A stretch of 64,000 nt of DNA from Brasenia schreberi (taxonomy: Eukaryota > Streptophyta > Magnoliopsida > Nymphaeales > Cabombaceae): assembly GCA_036023115.1 (NCBI GenBank), contig JAYKKT010000087.1:11482501-11546500 (forward strand), given 5' to 3'. The notes under the pieces are model-generated. The model did no database searches. It saw only the letters and a list, made by a program, of their open reading frames with translations, and was not told where the DNA came from. Below are positions 11,384 through 23,250 of the stretch, one piece after another. Each line of letters begins with the position of its first letter. The stretch's first letter is position 1. The position numbers and the translations under genes are program-made.

Positions 11384-14300
11384 TTACATCTATCCACAAT
11401 ATTGATTGAGTATCTTCGCCTAAACCCATGCACCAAAAAGTTATATTCGTGTGTCACTAATGTTGATTTGGCGTCTCAATCTAACCACACCAACAAAAAA
11501 CAGATACCCATCACTATTATGGATTTAGAGTCTTTGCCTAACTGCACACGAAAAAGTTATATTCGATCATTACTAATGTTGATTTCCAAGTATTAAAATA
11601 ACCACACCAACAAAGAACTTATACCCATGACTATTATTGATTTAGAGTCTTACCTAATCGCATGCACGATGAAGTTATATTCGTTCGTCACTATTGTTGA
11701 TTTGAAGTCTGAGCCTAACCACACCAACAAAGAACTTATACCCGTTAGTATTGTCGATTTAGAGTCTTTGCCTAACCGAACACACGAAAAAGATATATAC
11801 GTCTATGACTAATGTTGATTTGAAGTCTCAACAAATAACTTATACCCGTTAGTATTGTCGATTTAGAGTCTTTGCCTAACCGAACACACGAAAAAGATAT
11901 ATACGTCTATGACTAATGTTGTTTTGAAGTCTCAAACTAAAAACTTATACATATCACAATTATTAATTTAGAATCATACCCTAACCATACACACGATGGT
12001 TATATCCGTCAATAACAAATGTTGATTTGAAGTCTCAAACTAAAAACATAAACAAATAACTAATAACCATTACTATTGTTAATATACATAATTAGCCTAA
12101 CCGCACACATGAAGAAGTTATATCCGTTCATCACAAATTAATTTTAAGTCTCAAACAAAGAACTTATAGTCGTCACTATTGTTGATTTAGAATCTTACCC
12201 TAATCGCACACATAAAGAAGTTATGATATTCGTCCATCACTAATGAGTCTCAACCAAAAGACAAACAAAAAACTTATACCCATGACTATTGTTGATTTAG
12301 AATCTTACCCTAACCGTACACACGACGAAGTTATATCCAACCATCACTAATGTTGATTTGAAGCCTTAATAATACCAAACCAATAAAGAACTTATACGCA
12401 TAAGTATTATCGATTTAGTATTTGCCTAACCGCAAACACGAAAAAGATATATTGGTCTATGACTACTGTTGATTTTAAGTCTCAACCAACCCAACAAAGA
12501 ACTTATACTCATCATTATTTTTGACTTAGAGTCTTGCCCTAACCGTACATACGACGAAGTTATATCCGTCTGTCACTAATGTTGATTTGAAAGTTGAAAC
12601 CTCAACCTAACCATACTAAAAAAGAACTTATACCCATCAGTATTATTGATTTAGAGTCTTTGCCTAATTGTAGACACGAAAAAGTAATGTACGCCTATGA
12701 CTAATGTTGATTTTAAGTCTCAAACTAAGAAAACAAATGAAGAACTTATAGTCATCACTGTTGTTAATTTAGATTCTTACCCAAATCGCACACACAAAGA
12801 AGTTATGATATCGGTCCATCACTAATATTCATTTAAAGTCTCAACCTCACGACACAAAGAACTTATACTCATCACTATTGTTGATTTAAAGTATTATCCT
12901 AACCGTAAGCACGATGAGGTTATATCCGTTTATCAGTAATATTGATTTAAAGTCTTAAACTAACCACACCAACAAAGAACTTATATGTGTCAGTATTATC
13001 AACTCAGTCTTTCCCTAACCGTATACAATAAATGTTATATGTGTTCGTCACTAATGTTGATTTCAAGTCTCCACCTAACTATAGAAACAAAGAACTTATA
13101 TCTATCCACAATGTTGATAGAGGGTCTTCACCTAATCTCACGTACAAAATAGTTATATTCATCTGTCACAAATGTTTATTTAGGATCTCAACCTAACCAC
13201 ACCAACAAAAAAATTGAACCCGTCACTATTGCCGATTGAGAGAATTTGCCTAACCGCACACACGAAATAGTTAGAACAATCCATCACTAATGTTGATTTC
13301 TTGTCTCAACCTAACCACCCCATGAAATAAATTATACGTGCCACTATTATTGATTTAGAATATTACCCTAACCATACACAATAAGTGTAATATTCATCCG
13401 TCACTAATGTTGATTTCAAGTCTCAACCTAACAACACAAGCAAACAACTTATACCTCTCTACCATGTTGATTGAGGGTCTTCACGAAATTGTCTTAACAA
13501 CACAATAAATGTAATATTCATCGATCACGAAATAGTTATATTCATCCATCACTAATGTTGATTTGGGATCTCAACAAACGACACCAACAAAAAAATTATA
13601 CCGATCACTATTGCTGATTTAGAGTGTTTGCCTGACCGCAAATACGAAAATGTTATATTCGTCTATGGCTACTATTGATTTAAAGTCTCAACCTAACCAC
13701 AACAAAGAACTTATAGCAGTCACTATTGTTGATTTAGATTCTTACCCTGGCTTTACACACAACAAAGTTATATCCATCTGTACGCACGACGAAGTTATAT
13801 CCGTCAAATAGTTAACATAAACACTCCAACAAAAAACTTATACCCATTAATATTGTTGATTTAGAGTCTTACAAACCGTACGCACGACGAAGTTATATAC
13901 TCCGTCACTAATGTTGATTTGAAATTACAGTCTTACCCTAACCGTACACACGACGAAGTTATATTCGTCCATTACTAATGTTGATTTAAAGTCTCAACCT
14001 AACCACATAAACAAATAACTTATACCCATTAATATTGTTGATTAAAGTCTCACCCAAACCCCACGCACGAAAAAGTTATATGTATGTCACTAATGTTGAT
14101 TTTATGGTCTTAGCTTAATCGTTGAAGATTAATGTTGATTTTAAGTTTCAATGTTGATTTGAAGTCTCAACCTAACCACACCAATAAATAACTTATACAC
14201 ATCACTATTGTCGATTTAGAGTCTTACCCTAACTGTACACACAACAAAGTTATATCCGTCCGTCACTAACATTTATTTCAAGTTTCAACCAAACTACACC

Positions 14301-15834
14301 AATAAAGAACTTATACTCATGAGTATTGTCGATTTAGAGTCTTTGCCTTACTACACACACAAAAAAGTTATATTCGTTCGTTACTAATGCTGATTTTAAG
14401 TCTTAAGCTAACCACCCTAACAAATATCTTATCCATATCATTATTGTTGATTTAGAGTCTTACCCTAACCGTACACGTGACGAAGTTATATCAATCACTC
14501 ACTAATGTTTAAAGTCTCAACCTAAGCACATAAAGAAATAACTTATACTTATCACTATTGTTGATTTACAGAATTAGCCTAACCGCACACACGAATAAGT
14601 TATATCTATTTATCACTAATCTTGAGTTTAGGTCTCCAACTAAGGAAACAAACGAAGAACTTATAGTTGTTACTATTATTGATTTAGAGTCTTACCCTAA
14701 TCGCACACACAAAGAAGTTGTGATATCCATCCATAAATAATGTTCATTTTAAGTCTCAACCAAAATAGACAAACAAAGAACTTATAGCTATCACTATTGT
14801 TGATTTAAAGTCTTACCCTTACCGTATATAAGACAAAGTTATATTCGTCAGTCACTAATGTTGATTTGAAGTCTCAACCTAACCACAACAACAAAAAACT
14901 TATACCTACCGGTGTTGTCAATTTAGAGTCATTGCCTAACACCACACACGAAATTTTTTTATTTGTCCATCACTAATGTTGATTTCAAGTCTCAAACTAA
15001 CCAAACCAATAAAGAACTTATACCCGTCACTATTATTGATTTACAGTCTTACCCTAACCGTACACACGATGAAGTTATATCTCTCCATTACTAATGTTGA
15101 TTTAAAGTCTCAACCTAACCACATAAACAAATAAGTTATATGTATGTCCATTATATGTATGTCACTAATGTTGATTTTATAGTCGTAGCTTAACGGCAAG
15201 CACGAAAAAGTTATATTCGTCCGTTATTAATGTTGATTTTAAGTCTCCACCTAACCACACCAATAATGAACTCATACGATTGTTGATTTATTGTCTTAGT
15301 CAAAATGCACACACAAAGAAGTTATGTCCGTCCATCATTAATATAGATTTTAAGTTTCAACCTAACCAAACAAACAAAAAACTTATAGCCCTCAAAATTA
15401 TTGATTTAGAGTCTTAACCTAACCGTACACAATAAACCTTATATGAGTCCGTCACTAATGTTGATTTCAAGTCTCAACCTAACTACACAAACAAAGAACT
15501 TATATCTATCCACAATGTTGATTGAGGGTCTTCGCCTAATCCCATGCACGAAAAAGTTATATTCATCCGTTACTAATGTTGCTTTTGGGTCTCAACCTAA
15601 CCACACACACAAAATTTTTATCATTCCATCACTAATGTTGATTTCAAGTCTCAAACTAACCATACCAATAAAGGACTTATACCCGTCACTATTATTGATT
15701 TACAGTCTTACCCTAACTTTACACACGATGAAGTTATATCCGTCTATTACTAATGTTGATTTAAAGTCTCAAGCTAACCACATAAACAAATAACTTATAC
15801 CCGTTAATATTGTTGATTAAAGTCTTACATAAAC
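11384..15834. repeat. satellite block 2 (diverged)
   Basis: Tandem array of a unit of about 118 bp made of two related halves (about 59 bp). One half reads 'acttatacccgtcactattg', 'ttgatttagagtcttaccct', 'aaccgtacacacgacgaa'; the other 'gttatatccgtccatcacta', 'atgttgatttaaagtctcaa', 'cctaaccacaccaacaaaga'. Copies here differ from one another much more than in the 44-64 kb part, with small deletions and half-unit losses. No long-range periodicity stood out. The last bases (15830-15834) are the left target duplication of the copia element that follows. Confidence 0.95.
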
Positions 15835-16148
15835 TATTAAGAATCGATCAATCATTAATCAAAAGAAAAAGGCTTACAATAGTTTGCCGATTGGAGGCAT
15901 CCCTCCAATCTGCTCAAAAAACTGAAAACGACACTCCTCTGACTGCCGATTTATTTCACTTCTTCTGTTTAACCTAAACCCTAATGACTCCTATAAATAC
16001 CTGACCTAACTTGAATTCCTAATATACCTCTAATAAGCATTATCTATTACTAAGATAACACAAGACTGAAATAACATACATATGCACTTACACGACCCAG
16101 TATTTCTTACAAAACTCTATTAATTTATTTCATTAGCATTCTTTAACA
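15835..16148 (-). repeat. 3' LTR of the host copia element
   Basis: 314 bp. On the minus strand it starts TGTTAAAGAATGC and ends TTCTTAATA, i.e. TG...TA rather than TG...CA. It matches the LTR at 28524-28832 with scattered substitutions and short indels. It contains a TATTTATAGG box and, near its end, a hairpin (15890-15909) with an 8-bp stem ATTGGAGG/CCTCCAAT. Confidence 0.92.
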
Positions 16149-16163
16149 CTCCCCCTCAAGTTG
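16149..16163 (-). promoter_or_regulatory. polypurine tract of the host copia element
   Basis: Minus-strand AACTTGAGGGGGAG directly abutting the 3' LTR. It would prime plus-strand DNA synthesis. The same motif abuts the 3' LTR of the element at 16756-20627. Confidence 0.9.
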
Positions 16164-16750
16164 GGTAAAGGATGTTAATAACACCCAACTTGGATAATGT
16201 TTCTTTTAATTGCCTGCTAGTAGTGGCTTTAGTTAAAAAATCAGCCCTCTGCTTGATAGATTGAACATACTCTAGCTTGAATTCTTGATTTTGATATCTT
16301 CTCTGTGATGAAGTGGCAGTCAATTTCTATATGTTTGGTTCTCTCATGATAAACTGGATTAGAAGCCATCTGAATTATTGCACTGCTATCACAATAGAGT
16401 GGTACAGGATGATTAAATATAAATCCCAGTTCACTAATCAACGAAAATATCTATTTCCTTTTACACATAGCTTGGGCTATAGCTCTATATTCAGCTTCTG
16501 CTGAGATATTGCAATCACTGTCTGTTTTTTACTTTTCGAAGATACAATGTTACCTCTAAGTAAAGTAATATATCCTGTAGTTGATTTCCTGTCATCATAT
16601 GAACCAGCCCAGTCTGCATCAGAATAGATTTCAATGTTCAAATTTGATGATTTTGAATAGAGTAAACACATTCCTGAAGTTGATTTGAGATATCGAAGAA
16701 TTCTATATACAACATCCATCTCATTCTTGGTTGGTGAATGCATATACTTG
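16164..16750 (-). pseudogene. copia RNase H domain (host element, C-terminal part)
   Basis: Minus-strand frames give YMHSPTKNEMDVVYRILRYL, YSDADWAGSYDDRKSTTGY, then after a frame change CDSSAIIQMASNPVYHERTK and HIEIDCHF, the standard copia RNase H with DADW, the later Asp of CDSSA and the HERTKHIEIDCH end. A frameshift near 16480 breaks the EAEYRA region. The domain continues at 20628 on the other side of the nested element; the split falls inside 'VSKYMHSP', exactly at the CTCAC target site. Confidence 0.88.
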
Positions 16751-16755
16751 CTCAC
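16751..16755. repeat. target-site duplication CTCAC (left)
   Basis: CTCAC directly before the LTR start at 16756; an identical copy follows the 3' LTR at 20628-20632. This fixes both ends of the nested copia element. Confidence 0.95.
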
Positions 16756-17070
16756 TGTTAAAGGATGTAATGTTAGATGTAAGAGTAGGTTATGTTATTG
16801 TTATTTCACGTTATGTAAGTGTATTTAGTATAGTTAGTGTGTTATGTCGATTTAGTAGTAATTAGTACTAATGGGGGGCAGTTTAGGAATTCAAGTTAGA
16901 TAGGGTATAAGTAGGAGTCATTAGGGTTAAGTCTTATTAAGAAGAAAAAGGTTGGATGGCAGCAGTGTGGCAGCCGCAGGTCTCATCTTGGGGCAGATTG
17001 GAGGAATGCCTCCAATATGCAAGGTCTTGTAAGTTTTTTCTATATTATTTAATGCATTTATTTTACAATA
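16756..17070 (+). repeat. 5' LTR of nested copia 16756-20627
   Basis: Starts TGTTAAAGGATG and ends TTTTACAATA; the end is fixed by the PBS that follows and by the target duplication of the other LTR. Termini are thus TG...TA. Includes a TATA-like 'gggtataagtagg' near 16902 and the hairpin ATTGGAGG-loop-CCTCCAAT at 16997-17016. Confidence 0.93.
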
Positions 17071-17082
17071 TGGTATCAGAGC
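17071..17082 (+). promoter_or_regulatory. primer binding site (initiator Met-tRNA type)
   Basis: TGGTATCAGAGC immediately after the 5' LTR, the standard copia PBS complementary to the 3' end of initiator Met-tRNA. Confidence 0.95.
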
Positions 17083-17248
17083 CTAAGAGGCAAGTAAATC
17101 AAGTTTTTCTTTGTTGAAACGAAGAGTGATTCTCGTGAAATATCCCTTTAAAGTGTTGTTAGCCATTAGGAATGAATCGACCAGCCAAAGTCAGCCAACC
17201 TTCATCAAGAAGAGATGGGAAGTAAAGGAAAAGAAGTTGACAATTAGA

Positions 17249-18229
17249 TGACAATGTCTGAATTCTATCCCAATGAAAAGTTAGAACATTTTCAAATCAC
17301 ATCAACTAAGTTGGATGGGAAGAACTTCTTGGAATGGTCCAGATCTGTTGAATTGGCCATCATAGCAAGGGGGAGATGGGCTCACCTAATGGGACACACA
17401 GAAACCAGAGATACATGATGCTCAATATCCAAGTTGGAGAAGAGAAGATGCCTTAATTTCATCCTGGCTACTTCAGTCTATGGTTCCATTTATTGCAAAA
17501 ATATTTATGTTTCTTGAATCAGCTGATGAAATCTGAAATACAGTATGTGAAGCTTACTCCCGGAAAAAGAATGTTGCCAAGGAGTATGAAATATTAGAAA
17601 GAATCAGACGTTGTCAACAGGGAACTCGATCCATCAGTGAATATTATGCAGATCTTCGAGGATTGTGGGATGAACTTCTCTATTACACCAATATTAAGTG
17701 TTCATCCTGTTACACTGAAAGAAATGCAGAGCTTGAAAAGAAAAAAGTATTTGATCTACTGTGGGGAGTGAACTCAGATTTTGAGTCTATAAAACTCAAT
17801 GTCTTAGGCAGAGATGAGTTGCCTTCATTGGAAACAGTGTATTCATTATTAATCAGGGAGGAAGACCGAAGAAATCTTGAGAAGAACAACTCTCCTGGTA
17901 CAGAACAACATGCACTTCAAATAAGAGGAGAAAACTTTAATTTTCGAGGAAGAGGAGGATACCAAGGTCGTGGACGAGGACGTAGCAAATTTAATCCTGA
18001 TGGAAAAGAAAAACTCATTTGTTCTCATTGTGGTAAATCTAGACATTTAAAGGAACACTGTTGGGAATTACATGGAAAACCAGACTATTATAAGAACAGA
18101 AATCCCTCAGCTCATGCTGCTGAGAATTCTCCTTCAAATACAGATGGAATGCAAGAACTCATTAAGAGAATAGAAGGACTTGAAACCAGACTAAAAAAGC
18201 TCAGCCATCTTCCTCTCAAGCTACTATAG
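17249..18229 (+). pseudogene. copia Gag remnant with CCHC zinc knuckle
   Basis: The N-terminal part begins near 17249 (MTMSEFYPNEKLEHFQITST, then KLDGKNFLEWSRSVELAI) and breaks by frameshift and stops near 17410-17535. The last 188 codons (17663-18229) are open: a UBN2/retrotransposon-gag helical region (YADLRGLWDELLYY), an RG-rich stretch (FRGRGGYQGRGRGRSKF) and a zinc knuckle CSHCGKSRHLKEHC (C-x2-C-x4-H-x4-C), which would bind element RNA in the particle. The next frame resumes at 18247. Confidence 0.88.
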
Positions 18230-18246
18230 CTCAGGCTACTCACTCA

Positions 18247-18501
18247 GTGAAGGGTAATTCTTCTTATTCTAATTCCAAAGTTTGGATTATTGACTCAGGT
18301 GCAACAGACCATATAGTAGGAGAATCATCCTATTTTTCAGAATACATACTTCTTCCAAACCGAGAACTGATTAAGTTGGCAGATGATTCATATTGTTATA
18401 TGATTGGACAGGGAAGTGTACCCACATGTTTTTCAAGTTTACCAAAGAGTGTCCTGGCTACTTGTGAAGATGCAGAAGAATATGAATACCTAGATCCCTG
18501 A
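18247..18501 (+). pseudogene. copia aspartic protease, truncated
   Basis: Reads VWIIDSGATDHIVGESSYFS, with an intact catalytic DSGAT. The domain continues to about residue 65 (LADDSYCYMIGQGSV) and then runs into the rearranged junction and a stop at 18499-18501. The protease is therefore truncated and no integrase follows. Confidence 0.88.
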
Positions 18502-18526
18502 CCTATAAGAAGTAGCCAGGACACTC
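18447..18526. repeat. 17-bp inverted repeat at the integrase-deletion junction
   Basis: GAGTGTCCTGGCTACTT at 18447-18463 is repeated as its exact reverse complement at 18510-18526 with 46 bp between. The word GAAGATGCAG also occurs just inside the left arm (18466-18475) and just after the right arm (18531-18540). Protease sequence lies left of it and the integrase-RT linker right of it, so this is where about 1 kb including the integrase was lost. The arrangement resembles a template-switch scar from reverse transcription. Confidence 0.85.
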
Positions 18527-18589
18527 ATAAGAAGATGCAGATAATATTCTAGGAAGAAATATTATCTACTCTCAAGAGGAACAAGTCCC

Positions 18590-20305
18590 TAGTGCGAGTA
18601 CCAAAGATATTTTCCCTGACCTAGATCCCCAAGAGAAAGATGCAGAAGACCTAGATATTCCTATTGCCATCAGGAAAGGTAAACGCTATTGTGTACGATA
18701 TCCAGTTTCAAATTGTATCTCATATATGAATACAACTAAGGAATAGCAACATTTTGTTATGAATGCTGAGAAACACAAGATTCCTAAGAATTTTACAGAG
18801 GCAAGTCAAAGTCCTTTATAGAGAACTGCTATAGAAGAAGAACTGAAGGCACTTGAAAGAAATCAACACTGGACGATCACAACATTACCTCCTAACAAAA
18901 ATGTTGTAGGATGCAAATGGGTGTTTACCATAAGTATAAGGCAGATGGAAGTATTGAAAGATATAAAGCTAGGTTGGTTGCAAAAGGATACAGCCAATCA
19001 TATGGGATTGACTATACTGAAACATTTGCCCCTGTGGCTAAACTTACTTTTATACGGGTACTCCTCAGCCTGGCAGCCAACTTGAATTGGGATTTGTGAC
19101 AGTTAGATGTTAAAAATGCTTTCTTGCAGGGAGAATTAAATGAAGAAGTGTACATGGAACTACCTCTTGGGATGTGTATAAAGACAACGAATCAGAGAGT
19201 GTGCAAACTGAATAAATCTATTTATAGACTGAAGCAATCACCCAGAGCATGGTTCAATAAATTCAGTAAAGTTGTATGTAATCTTGGTTACCAAAGAAGT
19301 CTCAATTATCATACTATCTTCTTCAAGAAGAGCTCAAAATTATATATTATTGCTGTCTATGTGGATGATATTATTGTTACAGGTGATGACTTTGAAGAAA
19401 TATCAAGGCTGAAGAAAAATCTCCATAAACTATTTGATCTAAAAGATTTGGGTCGACTTTACTATTTTTTGGGAATTGAGGTATTGTATTCAACTCATGG
19501 TACACAGAGAAAATATGTAATGGATCTTCTTAAGGACACTCATATGCTTGACTGTAAACCAAGTGATATACCTATGGAAGTGAATCAGAGATTATCCGCT
19601 GGGGATAGTGAAGAGTTTAGAGACATACATAAATATCAGATGTTAGTTGGGAAGCTCATCTACTTAACAATTACTCGTCCAGATATTACATATGATGTGG
19701 GAGTAGTGAGCAGATATATGCATTCACCTACAAAAAATCATATGGATGCTGTGTATAGAATCCTTAGATATCTCAAATCAATTGCAGGAATGGGCTTACG
19801 TTATTCTAGATCATCGAACTTGCATATTGAACTTTATTCTGATGCAAACTGGGCTGGTTCACGTGATGACAGAAAATCAACTATCGGATATATTACATTA
19901 CTTGGTGGCAATATTGTATCTTGGAAGAGTAAAAAGCAGACAGTGGTTGCGAGATCTACAACGGAAGCAGAATACAGAGCTATAGCACAAGCTATGTGTG
20001 AAGAAAAATGGGTATCCTCATTAATGAGTGAACTGGGATTTTCTTATAATCATTCTATACCTCTATATTATGACAGTAGTGCTGTTATTCAGATGGCTTC
20101 AAATCCAGTATATCATGAAAGGACCAAGCATATAGAGATTGACTGTCATTTCATCCGAGAGAATATATCCAATCATGAATTCAAGCTGGAGTATGTTCAA
20201 TCTTCAAAACAGTGGACTAACTTTCTAACTAAAGCTACCACCAGTAGACATCTACAGGAGACATTAACCAAGTTCGGTGTTACAAATGTCTTTCACCCAA
20301 CTTGA
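18590..20305 (+). pseudogene. copia reverse transcriptase - RNase H
   Basis: Starts in the linker (DLDIPIAIRKGKRYCVRYPV), with stops near 18745 and 18820. RT motifs follow: [28 protein letters not shown], a TGA (19097-19099) replacing the Trp codon before QLDVKNAFLQGELNEEVYME, then an uninterrupted 393-codon stretch from 19124 with LNKSIYRLKQSPRAW, the catalytic YVDDI, and RNase H from SDANWAGSRDDRKST through STTEAEYRA, YDSSAVIQ to HERTKHIEIDCHF. In RNase H the second Asp of the usual DADW is Asn. It ends in FGVTNVFHPT just before the PPT. Not functional as it stands. Confidence 0.92.
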
Positions 20306-20312
20306 GGGGGAG
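20300..20312 (+). promoter_or_regulatory. polypurine tract of nested copia 16756-20627
   Basis: CTTGAGGGGGAG directly before the 3' LTR. Confidence 0.9.
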
Positions 20313-20627
20313 TGTTAAAGGATGTAATGTTAGACGTAAGAGTAGGTTAGGTTATTGTTATTTCACGTTATGTAAGTGTATTTAGTATAGTTAGTATGTT
20401 ATGTCACTTTAGTAGTAATTAGTACTAATGGGGGGTAGTTTAGGAATTCAAGTTAGATAGGGTATAAGTAGGAGTCATTAGGGTTAAGTCTTATTAAGAA
20501 GAAAAAGGCTGGACGGCAGCAGTGTGGCAGCCGTAGGTCTCATCTTGGGGTAGATTGGAGGAATGCCTCCAATCTGTAAGGTCTTGTAAGTTTTTTCTAT
20601 ATTGTTTAATACATTTATTTTATAATA
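20313..20627 (+). repeat. 3' LTR of nested copia 16756-20627
   Basis: 315 bp, the same length as the 5' LTR, ending ATA before the CTCAC duplication (20628-20632). Hairpin at 20554-20573. Confidence 0.93.
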
Positions 20628-21759
20628 CTCACAATCCCAACTGCATAAGTAATGTTTGGCCTAGTAATAGTCAAATATATAAGTTTACCAACCAGCTTCT
20701 GATATTTATAAGTATCTTTGAACTCTTCACTGTCATAAAAAAAAAATTCTGATTTACTTCCATAGGGATGTCACTCGATTTACACTCACTCATATTTGTT
20801 TCTTCAAGAAGATCCATTAAGTACTTTATTTGAGTTAAGAACATACCTCTGTTACAATAGAGAACTTCTATGCCCAAAAAATAGTGGAGCCGACCCAAAT
20901 CTTTAATATCAAATAGTTTATGAAGATTCATTTTCAATTTTGATATTTCTTCAAGATCATCTCCTGTGACAATAATGTCATCAACATAAACAACCAGAAT
21001 GAATATTTTTGTTCCCTTCTTAAAGAATATTGTATGATCATTAAGACTTCTACTGTATCCCAGACTGCAAACTGCTTTGCTAAACTTATCAAATCAAGCT
21101 CTAGGAGACTGTTTCAGCCCATATATAGCTTTATTGAGTTTACACACTCCATTAGGAGGTAAAGAATTTCTTATCATCCCGGGAGGTAGTTCCATATACA
21201 CCTCTTCATTTAAATCTCCCTGCAAGAAAGTGTTTTTAACGTCAAGTTGCCAAAGATCCCATCCCAAATTTGTTGTCATACTGAGAAGTATTTTGATTGA
21301 AGTGAGTTTAGCCACAGGAGCAAACGTTTCTGTATAATCAATGTCATACGACTGACTGTATCCTTTAGCAATCAATCTAGCTTTATATCTCAACACAGTT
21401 CTATCTACCTTATATTTAATAGTGAACACCCACTTATATCCTATAATATTTCTATCATGAGGTAGCTGTGTGATGATCCATGTGTTGTTTTTCATCAGTG
21501 CATTCAATTCTTCATCAATTCCAACTTTCCATAAGGGACACTTGATTGCTTCTTCAAACTTTGAAGGGATCTTATGCTTCTCAGCATTCATAACAAATCT
21601 TTGATAATTCTGAGAAGTGTTGGCATATAAAATATAATTAGAGATTGGATATTGTGTACATGTACGCTTATCTTTTCTAACAGCAATAGGAATCTCTAGG
21701 TCATTGTTCACTTCCACTTGAGGATCTGATTCAGGGGAAATCTCTGTAGTACATGGTTC
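20628..21759 (-). pseudogene. copia RT/RNase H of the host element (middle part)
   Basis: Continues the host element across the nested insertion. Minus-strand reading gives RT motifs [62 protein letters not shown], then HKLFDIKDLGRLHYFLGIEV and VNLYI near 20680. The catalytic box lies around 20960-20985 on the minus strand (VYVDDIIVTGDD). Upstream it reads IPSKFEEAIKCPLWKVGIDE and the linker DLEIPIAVRKDKRTCTQYPI. It is cut at 21759 by the second nested copia; the remainder lies at 25969 onward. The start of the open frame seen at 21951 comes from LTR sequence of that insertion. Confidence 0.9.
21755..21759. repeat. target-site duplication GGTTC (left)
   Basis: GGTTC before the LTR at 21760; an identical copy at 25964-25968 follows the 3' LTR. 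Confidence 0.95.
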
Positions 21760-22130
21760 TGTTAAAGAACTGGGCCAGAGTGGCCCGACCATGGCGGCCC
21801 TGGCCCATTGGGCCATCAGAGCCAGGGCCCCCAAGGCCACTAGCCATTGGGGGCTGGCTGCAGCCAGCCCCCCTCTTTTTCCTCTTTTCCCTCTACTTCC
21901 TCTCACTCTCTTTTCTCTATAAATACTCCTTGTAAACCATTGTAATTTCAAGCCTTTGATGGCTAATGAATAACGATTATTTATTCAAGCTCGTGCTTTG
22001 TTTATTCTCCTTTTCGCATACACTTGTTGCTCTCAGCTATTCCCTTTTCTAAGGGCTTGTGATTGCTACTTTGTGGTATTGTCCACTCGTTGATCTTCCG
22101 CAACTATATTGAAGCATAGACTTCATTACA
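21760..22130 (+). repeat. 5' LTR of second nested copia
   Basis: Starts TGTTAAAGAACTGGG, ends CTTCATTACA. The first 110 bp are strongly GC-rich (repeated GGCC/CTGG words) and contain a perfect 24-bp palindrome at 21849-21872 (centre GCTGCAGC). A TATA box CTATAAATA at 21917-21925 follows a CT-rich stretch and marks the probable promoter. Confidence 0.94.
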
Positions 22131-22143
22131 TGGTATTAGAGCC
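22131..22143 (+). promoter_or_regulatory. primer binding site of second nested copia
   Basis: TGGTATTAGAGCC abuts the 5' LTR. One base differs from the usual TGGTATCAGAGC; a decayed or variant initiator Met-tRNA site. Confidence 0.9.
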
Positions 22144-22237
22144 ATTTTTCAATCGTGAGAGTATTGTTCATTGCCTCGGGAAGCGTGTCGATCATATTTT
22201 GTAAGTTTACCTCTTTAGTTTTTTTTTCCTTGAACTA

Positions 22238-23250
22238 TGGATGATAAAGGGGGTTTCAATTTTCGTCTAACACCTTCGAACTATAAAACATAGGCCCAAT
22301 CTATGGAAAACTATTTGTATTTCAAAAATTTATGGGGCTATGTAAGTGGTTCAAAGGTAGAACCCTCTATTAATGCCACACTCGAACAAAAAGAGGAATA
22401 TTAAGGAGGTCATAGAACAATCCTATGGATGCTCATGAATAATGTAAACGAGCACACTAGGGACACTTTGGCCGATTTCACTAACGCTAAAGAAGCATGA
22501 GAATATTTAAAAAAATCCCATGTTCAAAGCGATGTGGCTCATAGGATGGCATTAAGAGACAAATTGGTCTCACTTAAACAAGGAAATAAAGGGGTAAACG
22601 AATTTTTTAAGGAATTTTCCAATGTTTGGAATCAATTGTATGGTTACAAAAAGAAATGTACATAATGTCTTAGTGAGAGACAATGTGAAGACAATGAGGA
22701 CTTTGTATATCAATTTCTAAGAAGTCTCCGGGAAGAATTTGAATGGGTAAGATCATCACTCATTCATAGAAAACCTTTTCCTACAAAAGAAGAGATTCTT
22801 ACCGATCTTCAAATGACGGAAACAAGAATGAATGAAGCAAGACTTCAAAAGGACACCGCCTGGGCCGCATCAAAACCCGGAGCAAATATGAAGACTTACC
22901 GACCTCCTCATTTCAAAAGTAAAGAAGGAAGAAAAGACATCATTTGCCATCATTGTAGAGAAGCCGGGCATATAAGGCCAAATTGCCCAAAATTGAAAAA
23001 GAAGATGGCTATAGTAGAAGAACATGCTTCATCTTCTTCCATTCTTGAACTTGAACAAAAATTAAAGCAACTTGAAGCCCAAATAAAGGAAAAAGCAACG
23101 GTTGGTGTGGCTTGCTCATCCTCAACAAAAGAAACTCAAGGTATGATCTCTTGGATTCTTAACTCGGGTGCTTCGTTTCATATAACTTGTAATGAACATA
23201 TCTTAAAATCATGTGTTCAACATGTGTTTATACGACGGATGATACACAAT
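22238..23250 (+). pseudogene. copia Gag and protease start (second nested element)
   Basis: Starts at ATG 22238 (MDDKGGFNFRLTPSNYKT), then several stops. The clean part from 22813 includes KTYRPPHFKSKEGRKDI, the zinc knuckle CHHCREAGHIRPNC, a Lys/Glu-rich coiled segment (LELEQKLKQLEAQIKEK) and the protease box WILNSGASFHIT. The catalytic Asp of the usual DSGAS box is Asn here (codon AAC at 23161-23163), so the protease would be inactive. Confidence 0.88.

Larger units (their letters stand above)
16756..20627 (+). mobile_element. nested Ty1/copia element lacking integrase
   Basis: Complete by its termini: LTRs of 315 bp each (16756-17070, 20313-20627), TSD CTCAC on both sides, PBS at 17071-17082 and PPT at 20300-20312. 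At 3.87 kb it is about 1 kb shorter than a normal copia. The missing part is the integrase and neighbouring linker, at a junction marked by a 17-bp inverted repeat (18447-18463/18510-18526). Gag, protease, RT and RNase H remnants are in copia order. By eye the two LTRs differ at about 15 of 315 positions (about 95% identical), so the insertion is fairly old. Confidence 0.95.

Noticed and set aside
21094..21951. Single minus-strand open frame of 285 codons as one gene
   Set aside because: Its first part is LTR sequence of the inserted copia read backwards; only the part left of 21759 is true RT of the host element. The join is accidental.
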